Source: JBGNFV01 sp049645705 (GTDB lineage Bacteria; Bacteroidota; Bacteroidia; Cytophagales; Cyclobacteriaceae). From it: DNA of 64,000 bases. A program made the translations under genes and the position numbers. The stretch spans positions 67,668 through 131,667 of the forward strand of contig JBARUK010000098.1 in assembly GCA_049645705.1 (NCBI GenBank). The letters are read 5' to 3'. Each line of letters starts with the position of its first letter. The first letter of the stretch is position 1. Positions 17,835 through 26,701 of this stretch are shown here, one piece after another. The notes under the pieces were generated by a model. That model saw only the letters and a program-made list of their open reading frames with translations. It was not told where the DNA came from and did no database searches.

Positions 17835-18218
17835 ATGCGTATCGAGAGAACTATACTACTGCTATTTTTCGGCTTCTTCCTGCTTCTCGCGGGTACCTCT
17901 GTATCGCATGCGCAGGAAGTTTTTCCCGGATCAGAATCCCCCTATTCTCAACTAAGGGAAAGTAAGGGAGTTATGCTTTACCCCAATCCTTCCGAGGATT
18001 TTCTTCAGGTATCCCTGAAAGAACTGGAACTTGAAGATCCTACCTTTGAGGTATACAGCATTATTGGTAATAACCAGATGCTGGACTATGAAATGAACCC
18101 CGACGGCACCTATAGTATCGATTTGCGTAGTATCAGACAAGGGTACTACATACTGATCGTACGCGACAGGGGCTCCCTGTTTAAGCAGGCCATACGATTC
18201 CGTAAAAAAGAATCCTGA
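17835..18218 (+). CDS. Small secreted protein made mostly of a T9SS-type sorting-like domain
   Basis: The 127-residue product has a signal peptide (about residues 1-27, ending SHAQE). A short linker leads to a domain starting at MLYPNPSEDFLQVS and ending FKQAIRFRKKES. That order (YPNP, then strands, then RQGYYILIVRD) is the layout of T9SS type A C-terminal domains. Almost nothing else is present, so it is either a minimal T9SS cargo or a sorting-like domain used on its own. It lies 50 nt after mtgA and ends before a strong bidirectional terminator. Confidence 0.65.
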   Translation: MRIERTILLLFFGFFLLLAGTSVSHAQEVFPGSESPYSQLRESKGVMLYPNPSEDFLQVSLKELELEDPTFEVYSIIGNNQMLDYEMNPDGTYSIDLRSIRQGYYILIVRDRGSLFKQAIRFRKKES

Positions 18219-18271
18219 GCTGTCCATTTGCGGACGCGCACTGTCCGCAGGTATGACACATAGATATTGAC

Positions 18272-18309
18272 AAAAAAAGGCCGGTCGCTGTACAGCGACC
18301 GGCCTTTTA
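18272..18309. terminator. Strong bidirectional terminator between the small secreted protein and ahcY
   Basis: A near-perfect hairpin (AAAGGCCGGTCGCTG with its complement, tiny loop) is flanked by A- and T-runs. It can terminate both the rightward small secreted protein transcript and the leftward ahcY transcript. Confidence 0.9.
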
Positions 18310-18331
18310 TATTTATACTACTAATGTTCGA

Positions 18332-19645
18332 TTAGTAACGGTAGTACTCAGGCTTGTAAGGACCCGCAGTCTCTACGCCAATGTACTCAGCCTGCTCTTC
18401 AGTAAGCTCTTCCAGTACTACACCGATCTTCTCCAGGTGCAGTCTGGCAACTTTCTCGTCAAGATGCTTAGGCAGCGTGTACACAGCATTCTCGTAATTA
18501 TTAGCCTCACCCCACAGTTCGATCTGTGCAAGTGTCTGGTTAGTAAACGAGTTAGACATCACAAATGAAGGGTGACCAGTGGCACAACCCAGGTTTACCA
18601 GACGGCCAGCCGCCAGCAGGATGATGTCATTACCATTGATGTTGTACAGATCAACCTGAGGCTTAATGGTGTCACGGCTGTCACCGAAGTTATCATTCAG
18701 CCAGGCTACATCGATCTCGTTATCGAAGTGTCCGATATTACAAACAATGGTCTTATCCTTCATGAGCTGGAAGTGCTCACCAGTGATAATGTCTTTGTTT
18801 CCGGTAGCAGTAACCACGATATCGGCTTCCTGTACGGCATCCTTCATACGCTTCACTTCAAAACCGTCCATAGCTGCCTGAAGAGCACAGATAGGATCGA
18901 TCTCGGTAACGATCACACGCACACCAGCTCCCCGAAGAGACTGGGCAGAACCTTTACCTACATCACCGTATCCGCCTACAACAGCTACTTTACCGGCAAG
19001 CATCACATCAGTAGCACGACGGATCGCATCTACAAGTGACTCACGGCAACCGTACTTATTGTCGAACTTAGACTTGGTAACTGAATCGTTTACGTTAATA
19101 GCAGGTACGGGAAGCGTACCTTTCTTCATACGGTCATACAGACGCAGTACACCTGTAGTAGTCTCTTCAGAGATACCACGAATACCTTTTGCCAGTTCAG
19201 GGTAAGTATCCAGAACCACATTAGTCAGGTCACCACCATCATCCAGGATCATGTTCAGCGGCTGACGGTCATCTCCCTCACCGAAATAAAGCGTTTGTTC
19301 GATACACCACTCATATTCTTCCTCAGATAAGCCTTTCCAGGCAAAAACAGGAATACCTGCAGCAGCAATAGCAGCGGCAGCATGATCCTGAGTCGAAAAA
19401 ATATTGCATGAAGACCAACGAACTTCCGCACCCAGATGAACGAGTGTTTCTATAAGTACAGCAGTCTGGATAGTCATGTGCAAACAGCCTGCAATGCGGG
19501 CACCTTTAAGAGGTTGCTGGGAGCCGTATTCTTCACGAATAGCCATCAGACCAGGCATTTCAGCTTCTGCAAGCCTGATTTCCTTACGTCCCCAATCGGC
19601 CAAAGAAATATCTTTAACCTTATAATTAACTTGTGTATCGATCAT
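18332..19645 (-). CDS. ahcY: Adenosylhomocysteinase
   Basis: The 437-residue cytoplasmic enzyme reversibly splits S-adenosylhomocysteine to adenosine and homocysteine, relieving inhibition of methyltransferases. It binds NAD tightly through the Rossmann motif VVGGYGDVGKGSAQSLRG. Also seen are the substrate motif CLHMTIQTAVLIETL, the SCNIFSTQDHAAAA block, and the C-terminal GPYKPEYYRY that completes the NAD site of the neighbouring subunit. Length and both ends are standard. A well-formed promoter lies at 19677-19707, and the terminator at 18272-18309 follows. Confidence 0.97.
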   Translation of the reverse strand: MIDTQVNYKVKDISLADWGRKEIRLAEAEMPGLMAIREEYGSQQPLKGARIAGCLHMTIQTAVLIETLVHLGAEVRWSSCNIFSTQDHAAAAIAAAGIPVFAWKGLSEEEYEWCIEQTLYFGEGDDRQPLNMILDDGGDLTNVVLDTYPELAKGIRGISEETTTGVLRLYDRMKKGTLPVPAINVNDSVTKSKFDNKYGCRESLVDAIRRATDVMLAGKVAVVGGYGDVGKGSAQSLRGAGVRVIVTEIDPICALQAAMDGFEVKRMKDAVQEADIVVTATGNKDIITGEHFQLMKDKTIVCNIGHFDNEIDVAWLNDNFGDSRDTIKPQVDLYNINGNDIILLAAGRLVNLGCATGHPSFVMSNSFTNQTLAQIELWGEANNYENAVYTLPKHLDEKVARLHLEKIGVVLEELTEEQAEYIGVETAGPYKPEYYRY

Positions 19646-19676
19646 TTTCGATAAGTTTTTTAATGTATTTCCTCTA

Positions 19677-19707
19677 CAAAATTAAAATATATGGGCTTAT
19701 ATTCAAA
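19677..19707 (-). promoter_or_regulatory. Bacteroidota-type promoter for ahcY (TTTG-N19-TAATTTTG)
   Basis: On the minus strand, TTTG (19707-19704), a 19-nt spacer and TAATTTTG (19684-19677) match the sigma-ABfr consensus in both boxes and spacing. The start site would be near 19672, giving a leader of about 27 nt before the ahcY ATG at 19645. This is the best-formed promoter I found in the window. Confidence 0.7.
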
Positions 19708-19732
19708 GAATATATTACCTATGGGCAGGTTA

Positions 19733-20500
19733 TTATTCAATGAACTTTACGTCCTTTACTCCAAACGACTCCAGGCCCTTCTGAGTTTCAATAAGTAAGT
19801 GACCTGTTTTGTCTACTCCTCTTATCCTCCCTTCGAAGAGATATTCCGATTGAAACAACCGAAGCTCGTCCTTCCAGTACATGCGGTCCAGGTACTCGCA
19901 CTCCAGTGTTGCGTATTCGCCGTTTCTAAGCTGCAGGTATCGTTTCTCAATACACCCCACCAGGTCTTCGAGCGTTTTGGTCAAGTCATGTTGCCGTCCG
20001 GTCTGTGCCGCCAGTGAAGTTGGCCCTGAAAATTCGAATCCGGTCTGATTCACATTCATTCCTATCCCGGCAACAGATATTTCCAGATTACTTTTTTTCA
20101 AAGTGTTTTCGATCAAAACCCCGGCAGTTTTGTTGTTATGAATATAGATGTCATTCGGCCATTTGACGGACACACCCGAGTCTTCGGAATAAGGCAGTGT
20201 ATTTAAGACAAGGTCGCTTATAGCAAGCGATAAAGCCATGTTTAGCAGGAACTGCCTGTCTACCGTAAGAAAACGGGGTGTAAGCAGTAACGAAAACGTC
20301 AGGTTTGCCCCTGGTTCGGATATCCATACGTTTCCCCGCTGGCCTTTACCTTTCGTCTGATTGTCGGTGACTACCAGCGTTCCTTCCACTACACGGGTCT
20401 CTGCCGCAAGTTGCATAGCCACGTCATTAGTAGAATGACAAGTTGGCAGATAAATGACGTTTTTACCCAAAAACAGGGTTTTGGTAAGAATTTTGTGCAA
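19733..20500 (-). CDS. birA: Biotin--[acetyl-CoA-carboxylase] ligase
   Basis: The 255-residue enzyme activates biotin with ATP and attaches it to a lysine of the biotin carrier protein of acetyl-CoA carboxylase. Seen motifs are the N-terminal LPTCHSTNDVA, the nucleotide/biotin loop KGKGQRGNVWISEPGANL and VKWPNDIYI with KTAGVLIE. It has no N-terminal DNA-binding domain, so it is a class I ligase and not a repressor. The open frame begins with TTG at 20500, close to the family N-terminus; no ATG is near. It diverges from rsfS with 40 nt between the starts. Confidence 0.92.
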   Translation of the reverse strand: MHKILTKTLFLGKNVIYLPTCHSTNDVAMQLAAETRVVEGTLVVTDNQTKGKGQRGNVWISEPGANLTFSLLLTPRFLTVDRQFLLNMALSLAISDLVLNTLPYSEDSGVSVKWPNDIYIHNNKTAGVLIENTLKKSNLEISVAGIGMNVNQTGFEFSGPTSLAAQTGRQHDLTKTLEDLVGCIEKRYLQLRNGEYATLECEYLDRMYWKDELRLFQSEYLFEGRIRGVDKTGHLLIETQKGLESFGVKDVKFIE

Positions 20501-20519
20501 ATTACTTTTTGTAAATTTG
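20492..20519 (+). promoter_or_regulatory. Candidate promoter for rsfS
   Basis: TAAATTTG at 20512-20519 matches the -7 box, with TTTG at 20492-20495 upstream. The 16-nt spacer is shorter than the usual 19-20, so only the -7 box is convincing. It lies 21 nt before the rsfS ATG. Confidence 0.4.
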
Positions 20520-20540
20520 TAGGCAATTTAAACACAGAGC

Positions 20541-20912
20541 ATGCAGGAAAACAAAAGCGCCCTGGAATCAGGAGAGCTTGCACAACTGGTGGTGAAGGGC
20601 ATGCAGGAACGAAAAGCAAATGATATAGTGGTAATGGACCTGCGACATATTCATAATGCAGTGGCCAGCTATTTTGTTATTTGTTCCGGTACCTCAGACA
20701 CTCAGATCGATGCCATTTCGGATGCTATTGCAGAAGAAGTGTACAAAGTAGCAGGCCAGGATCCATGGCACAAGGAAGGGAAACAAAATAAGGAGTGGAT
20801 TTTGTTGGACTATGTAGATGTAGTTGCACATGTCTTCAAAAACGATAAAAGAAACTTTTACGGTCTTGAAGAGCTGTGGGGAGATGCAAAAACTACTGAG
20901 GTAGGATCCTGA
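20541..20912 (+). CDS. rsfS: Ribosomal silencing factor RsfS
   Basis: RsfS binds ribosomal protein L14 on the large subunit and blocks subunit joining when nutrients are scarce. The 123-residue protein is full length and shows the family core: VVMDLRHIHNAVASYFVICSG, then SDTQIDAISDAI, and WILLDYVDVVAHVF with NFYGLEELW at the end. It precedes ftsH by 65 nt on the same strand, and the two are probably transcribed together. Confidence 0.94.
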   Translation: MQENKSALESGELAQLVVKGMQERKANDIVVMDLRHIHNAVASYFVICSGTSDTQIDAISDAIAEEVYKVAGQDPWHKEGKQNKEWILLDYVDVVAHVFKNDKRNFYGLEELWGDAKTTEVGS

Positions 20913-20977
20913 TAAGAACTATCCCTGTCTCCCGAACGTACATCTAGCAGACATAAATTTCTATTGATAGATAACTG

Positions 20978-23026
20978 ATGAGTGATAAGAAAAAAGGAAA
21001 TCTGATGCCTAAGAACCCTAAGAGGCCCAGCTACCCTCTGTGGGGTCTGGTTATCCTGGCCTTTTTGGTCGTAGGGGTCTACATGGTTCAGGGTTTCAGA
21101 AATCCGACAGATATTCCGTACAGCCGTTTTGAAACAATGGCCCGTAACGGTGAGATCGAAAGAGTAAACATCATAACCAATCAAAAATTCCTGGAAATAT
21201 TCCTGACCCGCGAAGCGCGTCAGAAATATGAAAAAGAAATAGGTGTAGAAAGCCCCCTTGGTAGCGGATTTGATGATGAAGCTCAGTTCAAAACTAATAT
21301 AGCTTCAGCGGAAAATACCGAAAAAGCCATTAAGACGATCAATGAGGAACTGGATGGAGAAATAGCCTATAGTCTCAGTGAGCGTCAGAACCTGTTCTCC
21401 GATGTATTCCAGTTTGGGATACTACTGCTGGTGATATTTGGTTTTTGGTTTCTTATGCGCCGTATGGCCAGCGGAGGCGGACCAGGTGGTCAGATATTTA
21501 ATATCAGCAAGTCTAAAGCAGCACTTTTCGATGCTGAAAATAAGGTTAAGATCACATTTGATAACGTAGCCGGACTGGACGAAGCAAAAGAAGAGATAAA
21601 GGAGATAGTCGAGTTCCTTAAAAATCCCGGAAAATTCACTAAGCTGGGTGGTAAGATACCTAAGGGTGCACTGCTTGTGGGCCCTCCGGGTACGGGTAAA
21701 ACCTTACTGGCAAAAGCCGTAGCCGGTGAAGCAGGCGTTCCTTTCTTCAGCCTTTCCGGTTCTGACTTTGTAGAGATGTTTGTAGGTGTAGGTGCCGCAC
21801 GTGTGCGTGACCTCTTCAAACAGGCAAAGGACAAAGCGCCGTGTATTATATTTATAGATGAGATAGATGCTATAGGCCGTAGTCGTGGTCGTGGCAGTAT
21901 GCCTGGCTCTAATGATGAGCGGGAAAATACGCTGAACTCACTACTGGTAGAAATGGATGGATTCAGTACCGACAGCGGTGTGATTATCCTGGCGGCTACT
22001 AACCGTCCTGACGTACTTGATTCAGCCCTGCTTCGTCCGGGACGTTTCGACCGTCAGATCAGTATTGATAAGCCTGATATCGTAGGCCGTGAGGCTATCT
22101 TCAAGGTACACCTCGGCCCTATCAAAATATCTGAGAATGTTGACCCTAAGAAACTTGCTGCGCAGACTCCAGGTTTTGCCGGTGCTGAAATAGCCAACGT
22201 CTGCAACGAAGCGGCTCTGATAGCCGCTCGTCGTGACAAGGAAAAGGTAGACATGCAGGACTTCCAGGACGCTATAGACCGTGTCATTGGCGGACTTGAG
22301 AAGAAGAACAAAATCATCAGCCCGGAGGAGAAGAAAATCGTGGCCTACCACGAGGCAGGCCATGCTGTTGCAGGTTGGTTCCTGGAGCATGCCGACCCTT
22401 TGGTCAAGGTAAGTATCGTACCCCGCGGAGTAGCTGCCCTGGGATATGCTCAATACCTGCCTAAGGAGCAGTTCCTCCATCAGACAGAGCAGCTCTTCGA
22501 TGAGATGTGCATGACTATGGGTGGCCGTGCAGCCGAAGACCTGATCTTTGGAAAGATATCTACCGGAGCACTTAGCGACCTGGAGCGGGTAACTAAACTT
22601 GCCTACAGCATAGTGAGTGTATATGGTATGAATGACAAGATCGGTAATGTGAGCTTCTACGACAGCAAGCAGGAAGATTACAAGTTTCAGAAGCCCTATT
22701 CTGAAGCAACTGCCGAAACTATAGATAACGAAGTAAGGATCCTGGTAAAGCAGGCTTACGATGCATCCAAAGGGCTGCTATCAAAACATCAGGACGAACT
22801 GGAGATCATAGCAAAGGAATTGCTTGAAAAAGAGATCATATTTCAGAGTGACCTGGAGCGTCTGATAGGTAAGCGCCCCTTCGATAAACAGACAACTTAT
22901 CAGGCTTATACAAATGGTGAGTACGTGAAAGAAGGTGCTGCGCCTGATGCGACTAAGATTGAAGATCAGGAGGACACTAAAGCTGATAAAGAGCAGGAAG
23001 AAGAAAGCCCTTCATCTGCCAAGTAA
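20978..23026 (+). CDS. ftsH: ATP-dependent zinc metalloprotease FtsH
   Basis: FtsH is a hexameric inner-membrane AAA+ protease that degrades misfolded membrane proteins and short-lived regulators. The 682-residue protein has two membrane helices (about 19-38 and 143-160) flanking a periplasmic domain. The AAA domain has Walker A GPPGTGKTLLAKA, Walker B IIFIDEIDA and the SRH ATNRPDVLDSALLRPGRFD. The peptidase domain has the zinc motif HEAGHAVAGW. The acidic C-terminal tail (EDTKADKEQEEE) is usual in Bacteroidota. A terminator follows 24 nt after the stop. Confidence 0.97.
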   Translation: MSDKKKGNLMPKNPKRPSYPLWGLVILAFLVVGVYMVQGFRNPTDIPYSRFETMARNGEIERVNIITNQKFLEIFLTREARQKYEKEIGVESPLGSGFDDEAQFKTNIASAENTEKAIKTINEELDGEIAYSLSERQNLFSDVFQFGILLLVIFGFWFLMRRMASGGGPGGQIFNISKSKAALFDAENKVKITFDNVAGLDEAKEEIKEIVEFLKNPGKFTKLGGKIPKGALLVGPPGTGKTLLAKAVAGEAGVPFFSLSGSDFVEMFVGVGAARVRDLFKQAKDKAPCIIFIDEIDAIGRSRGRGSMPGSNDERENTLNSLLVEMDGFSTDSGVIILAATNRPDVLDSALLRPGRFDRQISIDKPDIVGREAIFKVHLGPIKISENVDPKKLAAQTPGFAGAEIANVCNEAALIAARRDKEKVDMQDFQDAIDRVIGGLEKKNKIISPEEKKIVAYHEAGHAVAGWFLEHADPLVKVSIVPRGVAALGYAQYLPKEQFLHQTEQLFDEMCMTMGGRAAEDLIFGKISTGALSDLERVTKLAYSIVSVYGMNDKIGNVSFYDSKQEDYKFQKPYSEATAETIDNEVRILVKQAYDASKGLLSKHQDELEIIAKELLEKEIIFQSDLERLIGKRPFDKQTTYQAYTNGEYVKEGAAPDATKIEDQEDTKADKEQEEESPSSAK

Positions 23027-23050
23027 TATACCTTCTGTGAGGTTTCAGAA

Positions 23051-23079
23051 AGGACCGGACACGTTTCCGGTCCTTTTTT
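23051..23079 (+). terminator. Intrinsic terminator after ftsH
   Basis: A 9-bp perfect stem (AGGACCGGA/TCCGGTCCT) is followed by a T-run, 24 nt after the ftsH stop. Confidence 0.88.
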
Positions 23080-23114
23080 ATGCCCTTTAGGGCAGCTAAC
23101 AGGCAAAAAGCCTT

Positions 23115-23122
23115 TACCTTTG
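23115..23122 (+). promoter_or_regulatory. Candidate -7 element (TACCTTTG) for the lpxH-like gene
   Basis: An exact TAnnTTTG match 37 nt before the ATG at 23160, just after the ftsH terminator. No clear -33 element. Confidence 0.4.
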
Positions 23123-23159
23123 GAGCTAAACCGACTTTAAATCATACCGACAGCACCGA

Positions 23160-23939
23160 ATGCATACGGAGCATGAAAATATCCCGGAAGGGAAAAAGAT
23201 TTACTTTGGCTCGGATTTTCACCTGGGAGCACCTGATAAGGTGAAAAGCCTGGAACGCGAAAAGAAGATCGTAAGGTGGCTGGACAGCATCATGCACGAT
23301 GCACATGCTATTTACCTGGTAGGTGATATCTTTGACTTTTGGTTTGAATACCGCACAGTAGTGCCGAGAGGGTTTATTCGTTTTCAGGCCAAGCTCATCG
23401 AGTGTATTGACAGGGGCATAAAGGTGGTGATGTTCACAGGCAACCACGATATGTGGATGTTTGGGTATTTTACGGCTGAATTTGGCATACCGGTTCATAG
23501 AGATCCTATACTGCTGCTAGCCAATGGTAAACGTCTGCTGGTAGGCCATGGTGATGGCCTGGGACCGGGTGACAAAATGTACAAAGTCCTGAAGAAGATA
23601 TTCAGGAATAAACTCTGCCAGTGGGCATTTGCCCGGTTGCACCCCAACTTCGGTATAGGTATTGCAAGCTACTGGTCTCGCCAAAGCCGACTCAGCAGCG
23701 GTAAGGAAGAGGAATACAAAGGAGATGACGAATGGATCTATAGCTGGTGCCGGGATATGGAAACCGCTGAGCATCATGACTATTATATATTCGGCCACCG
23801 CCATTTGCCGCTCAACCTTGAGGTAGCCGAAAACTCGCGCTACATTAACCTTGGCGAATGGGTGACACAGTTTACGTTTGCCTCTTTTGACGGTACGACT
23901 GTTTCACTTGAAAAATTTGAAGACAGCCACAACGACTGA
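23160..23939 (+). CDS. lpxH: UDP-2,3-diacylglucosamine diphosphatase (LpxH-like)
   Basis: This calcineurin-like metallophosphoesterase cleaves UDP-2,3-diacylglucosamine to lipid X in lipid A synthesis. The 259-residue protein has all metal-binding motifs in order: FGSDFHLGAP, LVGDIFDFWFE, TGNHD, LVGHGDGLGPGD and GHRHLP. The GDGLGPGDK segment followed by basic helices is typical of Bacteroidota members. It is transcribed alone, between the ftsH terminator and a kinase gene. LpxH versus a close phosphoesterase paralog cannot be fully separated from sequence, but LpxH is the best match. Confidence 0.88.
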   Translation: MHTEHENIPEGKKIYFGSDFHLGAPDKVKSLEREKKIVRWLDSIMHDAHAIYLVGDIFDFWFEYRTVVPRGFIRFQAKLIECIDRGIKVVMFTGNHDMWMFGYFTAEFGIPVHRDPILLLANGKRLLVGHGDGLGPGDKMYKVLKKIFRNKLCQWAFARLHPNFGIGIASYWSRQSRLSSGKEEEYKGDDEWIYSWCRDMETAEHHDYYIFGHRHLPLNLEVAENSRYINLGEWVTQFTFASFDGTTVSLEKFEDSHND

Positions 23940-24146
23940 TCCATATCGCAGTATATACTCCTATACCTTATTATAAATAAATTATTTTTTAATTGAATAA
24001 TTGAAAGCAATTTCCAGTAATGTTTATTCTCTGAATACCTCATTTTTTCTCTCTCACGTCAATACCCCGATTATCCAGCACGCAAAGGGTTTATCCTTCA
24101 TATAGGTTAGATAGTCCGCATATAGGGCTTATTTTTACTTATACAT

Positions 24147-24152
24147 AGGAGG
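24147..24152 (+). promoter_or_regulatory. Canonical Shine-Dalgarno AGGAGG before the three-PAS kinase
   Basis: AGGAGG lies 6 nt before the ATG at 24159. Nearly all other genes here lack such a site, as is normal in Bacteroidota. It fixes the start codon. Confidence 0.8.
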
Positions 24153-24158
24153 AATAAT

Positions 24159-26591
24159 ATGAAGGGTACAACTAACTGGAAAAAGCCTATCTCCAGCAGG
24201 GAGATTAAGGTTCAGCAAATCAGACTGTTATTAGGTCTGGGGCTCATCGTATGGGTAGTCTTTGGGCTTAGCTTGCACTATGAATATCCGGACTTTCGCG
24301 ACCCGGAAGTACCCCGGTTCAGTATAATGGCCCTTATGCTGGCCGGACTGACTTTCAGCTTTGTGAAACGGGTGGATGAACACCTGCGAATCAATGTTAT
24401 ATACCTGATACTCTATGTACTAAGCTCCCAACTGTGTGTCCTGCTATACCTCAATGATATGAACCTGGCCCTTCTACTGGGTCTAAGCAATACAATATTG
24501 ATTACAAGCCTGTTTTTAGGGTCTGAACGACAGTTGTATTACTATCTTTCCTATGTACTGATTTTATCTGGAATCACGTGTTTTTCCAGCGATATATCCT
24601 TCTCTGAAGCATCTACAAAATTTCTCTGTTTATTCGGTGTTATCTTTCTGGTATACCACTTTCTCCGCAACCAACTGGAAAATACTAATCACCTGGAAGT
24701 GACCCGCGATCTGCTGAAAAGTCTTTTCAAAGAAAGTCACGATGCCCTCATAGTGGCAGATGTACAGTCTGGCGAGATCCTTATGTCCAATGAAAGAGCA
24801 CGGCAGCTATTCGGTACGGAAGAGGAAATGGAAAGCCTGCAGGCTATGTTCGGTCCTACCTTTGCGCCGGAACATCTGACTGATGTGAAAAACGAATCGG
24901 TAAAGCGGGGCCTGCTGTCTGAAGACAGACAACTCCTTACAAACACGGGCCATACGCTATGGAGCCACCAGGTGATCAAGGTGATCCGCATGGCAGGCAA
25001 AGAGCACTTCTACGTACGCATAACAGACATAACGGACCGTATTCGCTCAGAGCGCCAGGCGCTTGAAAATAAGCGGAAATACAAGGTACTGATGGAGGAG
25101 GCTTCTGACGGTATTTATATCTCGAATGAGAACGGTATCATCATAGAGGCTAACACGAAGGCCTGCGAGCTCTTTGGCATGCGCTACGAGCAACTGATAG
25201 GCCAGCGCCTGCCGAATATACTTGCACCGGAAGAGCCTACCCCGGCAGTGCTGGATCTGGACATGCTGCGCCGTAAAGGCAACCTGATGTTTGAGCGCTT
25301 CTTTATGCGCAATGACGGGACGGTGTTTGCGGCTGAAATCAGTGCAAAAGTAATCAACAATGCATTCTACCAGTTCATTATCCGCGATATTACTAACCGC
25401 AAGCGGGTAGAACAGGCACTCATAAAAAGCGAAAGTAAATTCCGTGCACTGATCGATCGTTCATTCGATATAGTGGTTATCCTGGACGAGCAGTTCAATG
25501 TGCAGTACATCAGCTCATCGGTAGAAAGAATACTAAAGAGAAAAAGCCACAAACTTCTCAATATCAGCATACTAAAGTTCATACATGAGGATACGCAGGA
25601 GGAGCTGCAGCAGGCATTGCGTAAGCAGATAGGCAAATACGGAAACCACTGTGAGATCCGCGACATGGCGATGTGTGATGCAAACGGCGACGAGGTGTAT
25701 TTCGACGGGGTGATCACAAACTACCTGCAGGATGATGTGGTAGGGGGTATCGTGCTTAACCTGCACAATATTACGGACCGTAAGGCTACGGAGAAAAAGC
25801 TCATCAAGGCGAATTTTGAGCTGGACAGTTTCGTATACAAGGCCAGCCATGACCTGCGGGCGCCTCTTCTATCGGTTCTCGGCCTTATAAATATTGCGAA
25901 TAGCAGCCCGGTAGAGGAAGTGTCTACTTACCTGGACCTGATGCGTACGAGCATTTTTAAACTGGACCAGTTTATACATGACCTGACGCAGTTCAGCCGC
26001 AGTGACAGGCAGGAGGTAAAAAAGGAGGTGATCGACTTCGAAGGCCTTATAAGTGAAGTGATCAGCAACCTGCAATTCATGAATCCATCGGACGAGATTA
26101 CTTTTATCAGAAATGTATCTGTAACCCCGGGCTTCACCTCAGATCCTATGCGACTGAAGGTGATCTTTAACAACCTGATTTCTAATTGTATAAAATATCA
26201 CGACGAGAAAAAGGAGAAGCCATGTATCCAGATAGACATTAAAGCAGAGCAAAACATCTGCAAGATCAGGGTAGCAGATAATGGTATCGGTATTGAAGAC
26301 ACATACCTTGACAGGATATTTGAGATGTTCTACCGGGCTACTGAACTGTCGGAGGGTTCGGGCCTTGGTCTGTACATCCTTAAAAATGCTATAGGGAAAA
26401 TAGGTGGGGAGATAAGTGTTACCAGCCGGTTCGGCGAAGGCACGGAATTCTTCCTGCATATTCCAGATCTGTCGTTGCCCTATCCTGCCACGGAATCTTC
26501 CAGAAAGAAGACGGTATATAAACCAGCCATAAAAAAAGGTCCGGTGCTCCCACCGGACCTTAGGTCAAAAACTCAAAATAATTTGGACTAA
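24159..26591 (+). CDS. Membrane histidine kinase with three PAS domains
   Basis: The 810-residue protein begins with about five to six membrane helices (residues 25-170) without a large external loop. Three PAS domains follow at about 190-300, 305-420 and 425-550. The phosphoacceptor domain has the histidine in YKASHDLRAPLLSVLGL. The ATPase domain spans about 660-775, with NNLISNCIKYH, DNGIGIEDTYL and GSGLGLYILK. It signals by autophosphorylation; the cue is unknown and there is no adjacent regulator. The kinase core is a close paralog of the one at 7478. The C-terminal 25 residues are encoded across a hairpin that acts on the opposite strand. Confidence 0.93.
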   Translation: MKGTTNWKKPISSREIKVQQIRLLLGLGLIVWVVFGLSLHYEYPDFRDPEVPRFSIMALMLAGLTFSFVKRVDEHLRINVIYLILYVLSSQLCVLLYLNDMNLALLLGLSNTILITSLFLGSERQLYYYLSYVLILSGITCFSSDISFSEASTKFLCLFGVIFLVYHFLRNQLENTNHLEVTRDLLKSLFKESHDALIVADVQSGEILMSNERARQLFGTEEEMESLQAMFGPTFAPEHLTDVKNESVKRGLLSEDRQLLTNTGHTLWSHQVIKVIRMAGKEHFYVRITDITDRIRSERQALENKRKYKVLMEEASDGIYISNENGIIIEANTKACELFGMRYEQLIGQRLPNILAPEEPTPAVLDLDMLRRKGNLMFERFFMRNDGTVFAAEISAKVINNAFYQFIIRDITNRKRVEQALIKSESKFRALIDRSFDIVVILDEQFNVQYISSSVERILKRKSHKLLNISILKFIHEDTQEELQQALRKQIGKYGNHCEIRDMAMCDANGDEVYFDGVITNYLQDDVVGGIVLNLHNITDRKATEKKLIKANFELDSFVYKASHDLRAPLLSVLGLINIANSSPVEEVSTYLDLMRTSIFKLDQFIHDLTQFSRSDRQEVKKEVIDFEGLISEVISNLQFMNPSDEITFIRNVSVTPGFTSDPMRLKVIFNNLISNCIKYHDEKKEKPCIQIDIKAEQNICKIRVADNGIGIEDTYLDRIFEMFYRATELSEGSGLGLYILKNAIGKIGGEISVTSRFGEGTEFFLHIPDLSLPYPATESSRKKTVYKPAIKKGPVLPPDLRSKTQNNLD
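26532..26561 (-). terminator. Terminator of the export operon embedded in the kinase gene end
   Basis: On the minus strand a perfect 10-bp stem (AGGTCCGGTG/CACCGGACCT, loop GGAG) is followed by seven T residues. It lies about 140 nt past the TolC-like stop but within the coding end of the plus-strand kinase. Confidence 0.85.
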
Positions 26592-26701
26592 AACTATAAT
26601 CCGCAACAACAACTGCAATATAGGATAATCCGCTTAAATTCAAAACCTAAGCAGAGAGTGACTCAGGCGAATATTTAATTAATAAACAGGACTCAGATGA
26701 C

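Noticed and set aside
19646..19732. Possible SAH or SAM riboswitch before ahcY
   Set aside because: The leader from the predicted start site is only about 27 nt, and the 87-nt gap shows no conserved riboswitch core.
20508..20520. Divergent promoter also serving birA
   Set aside because: No CAAAnnTA match (minus-strand -7 box) was found between the birA and rsfS starts.
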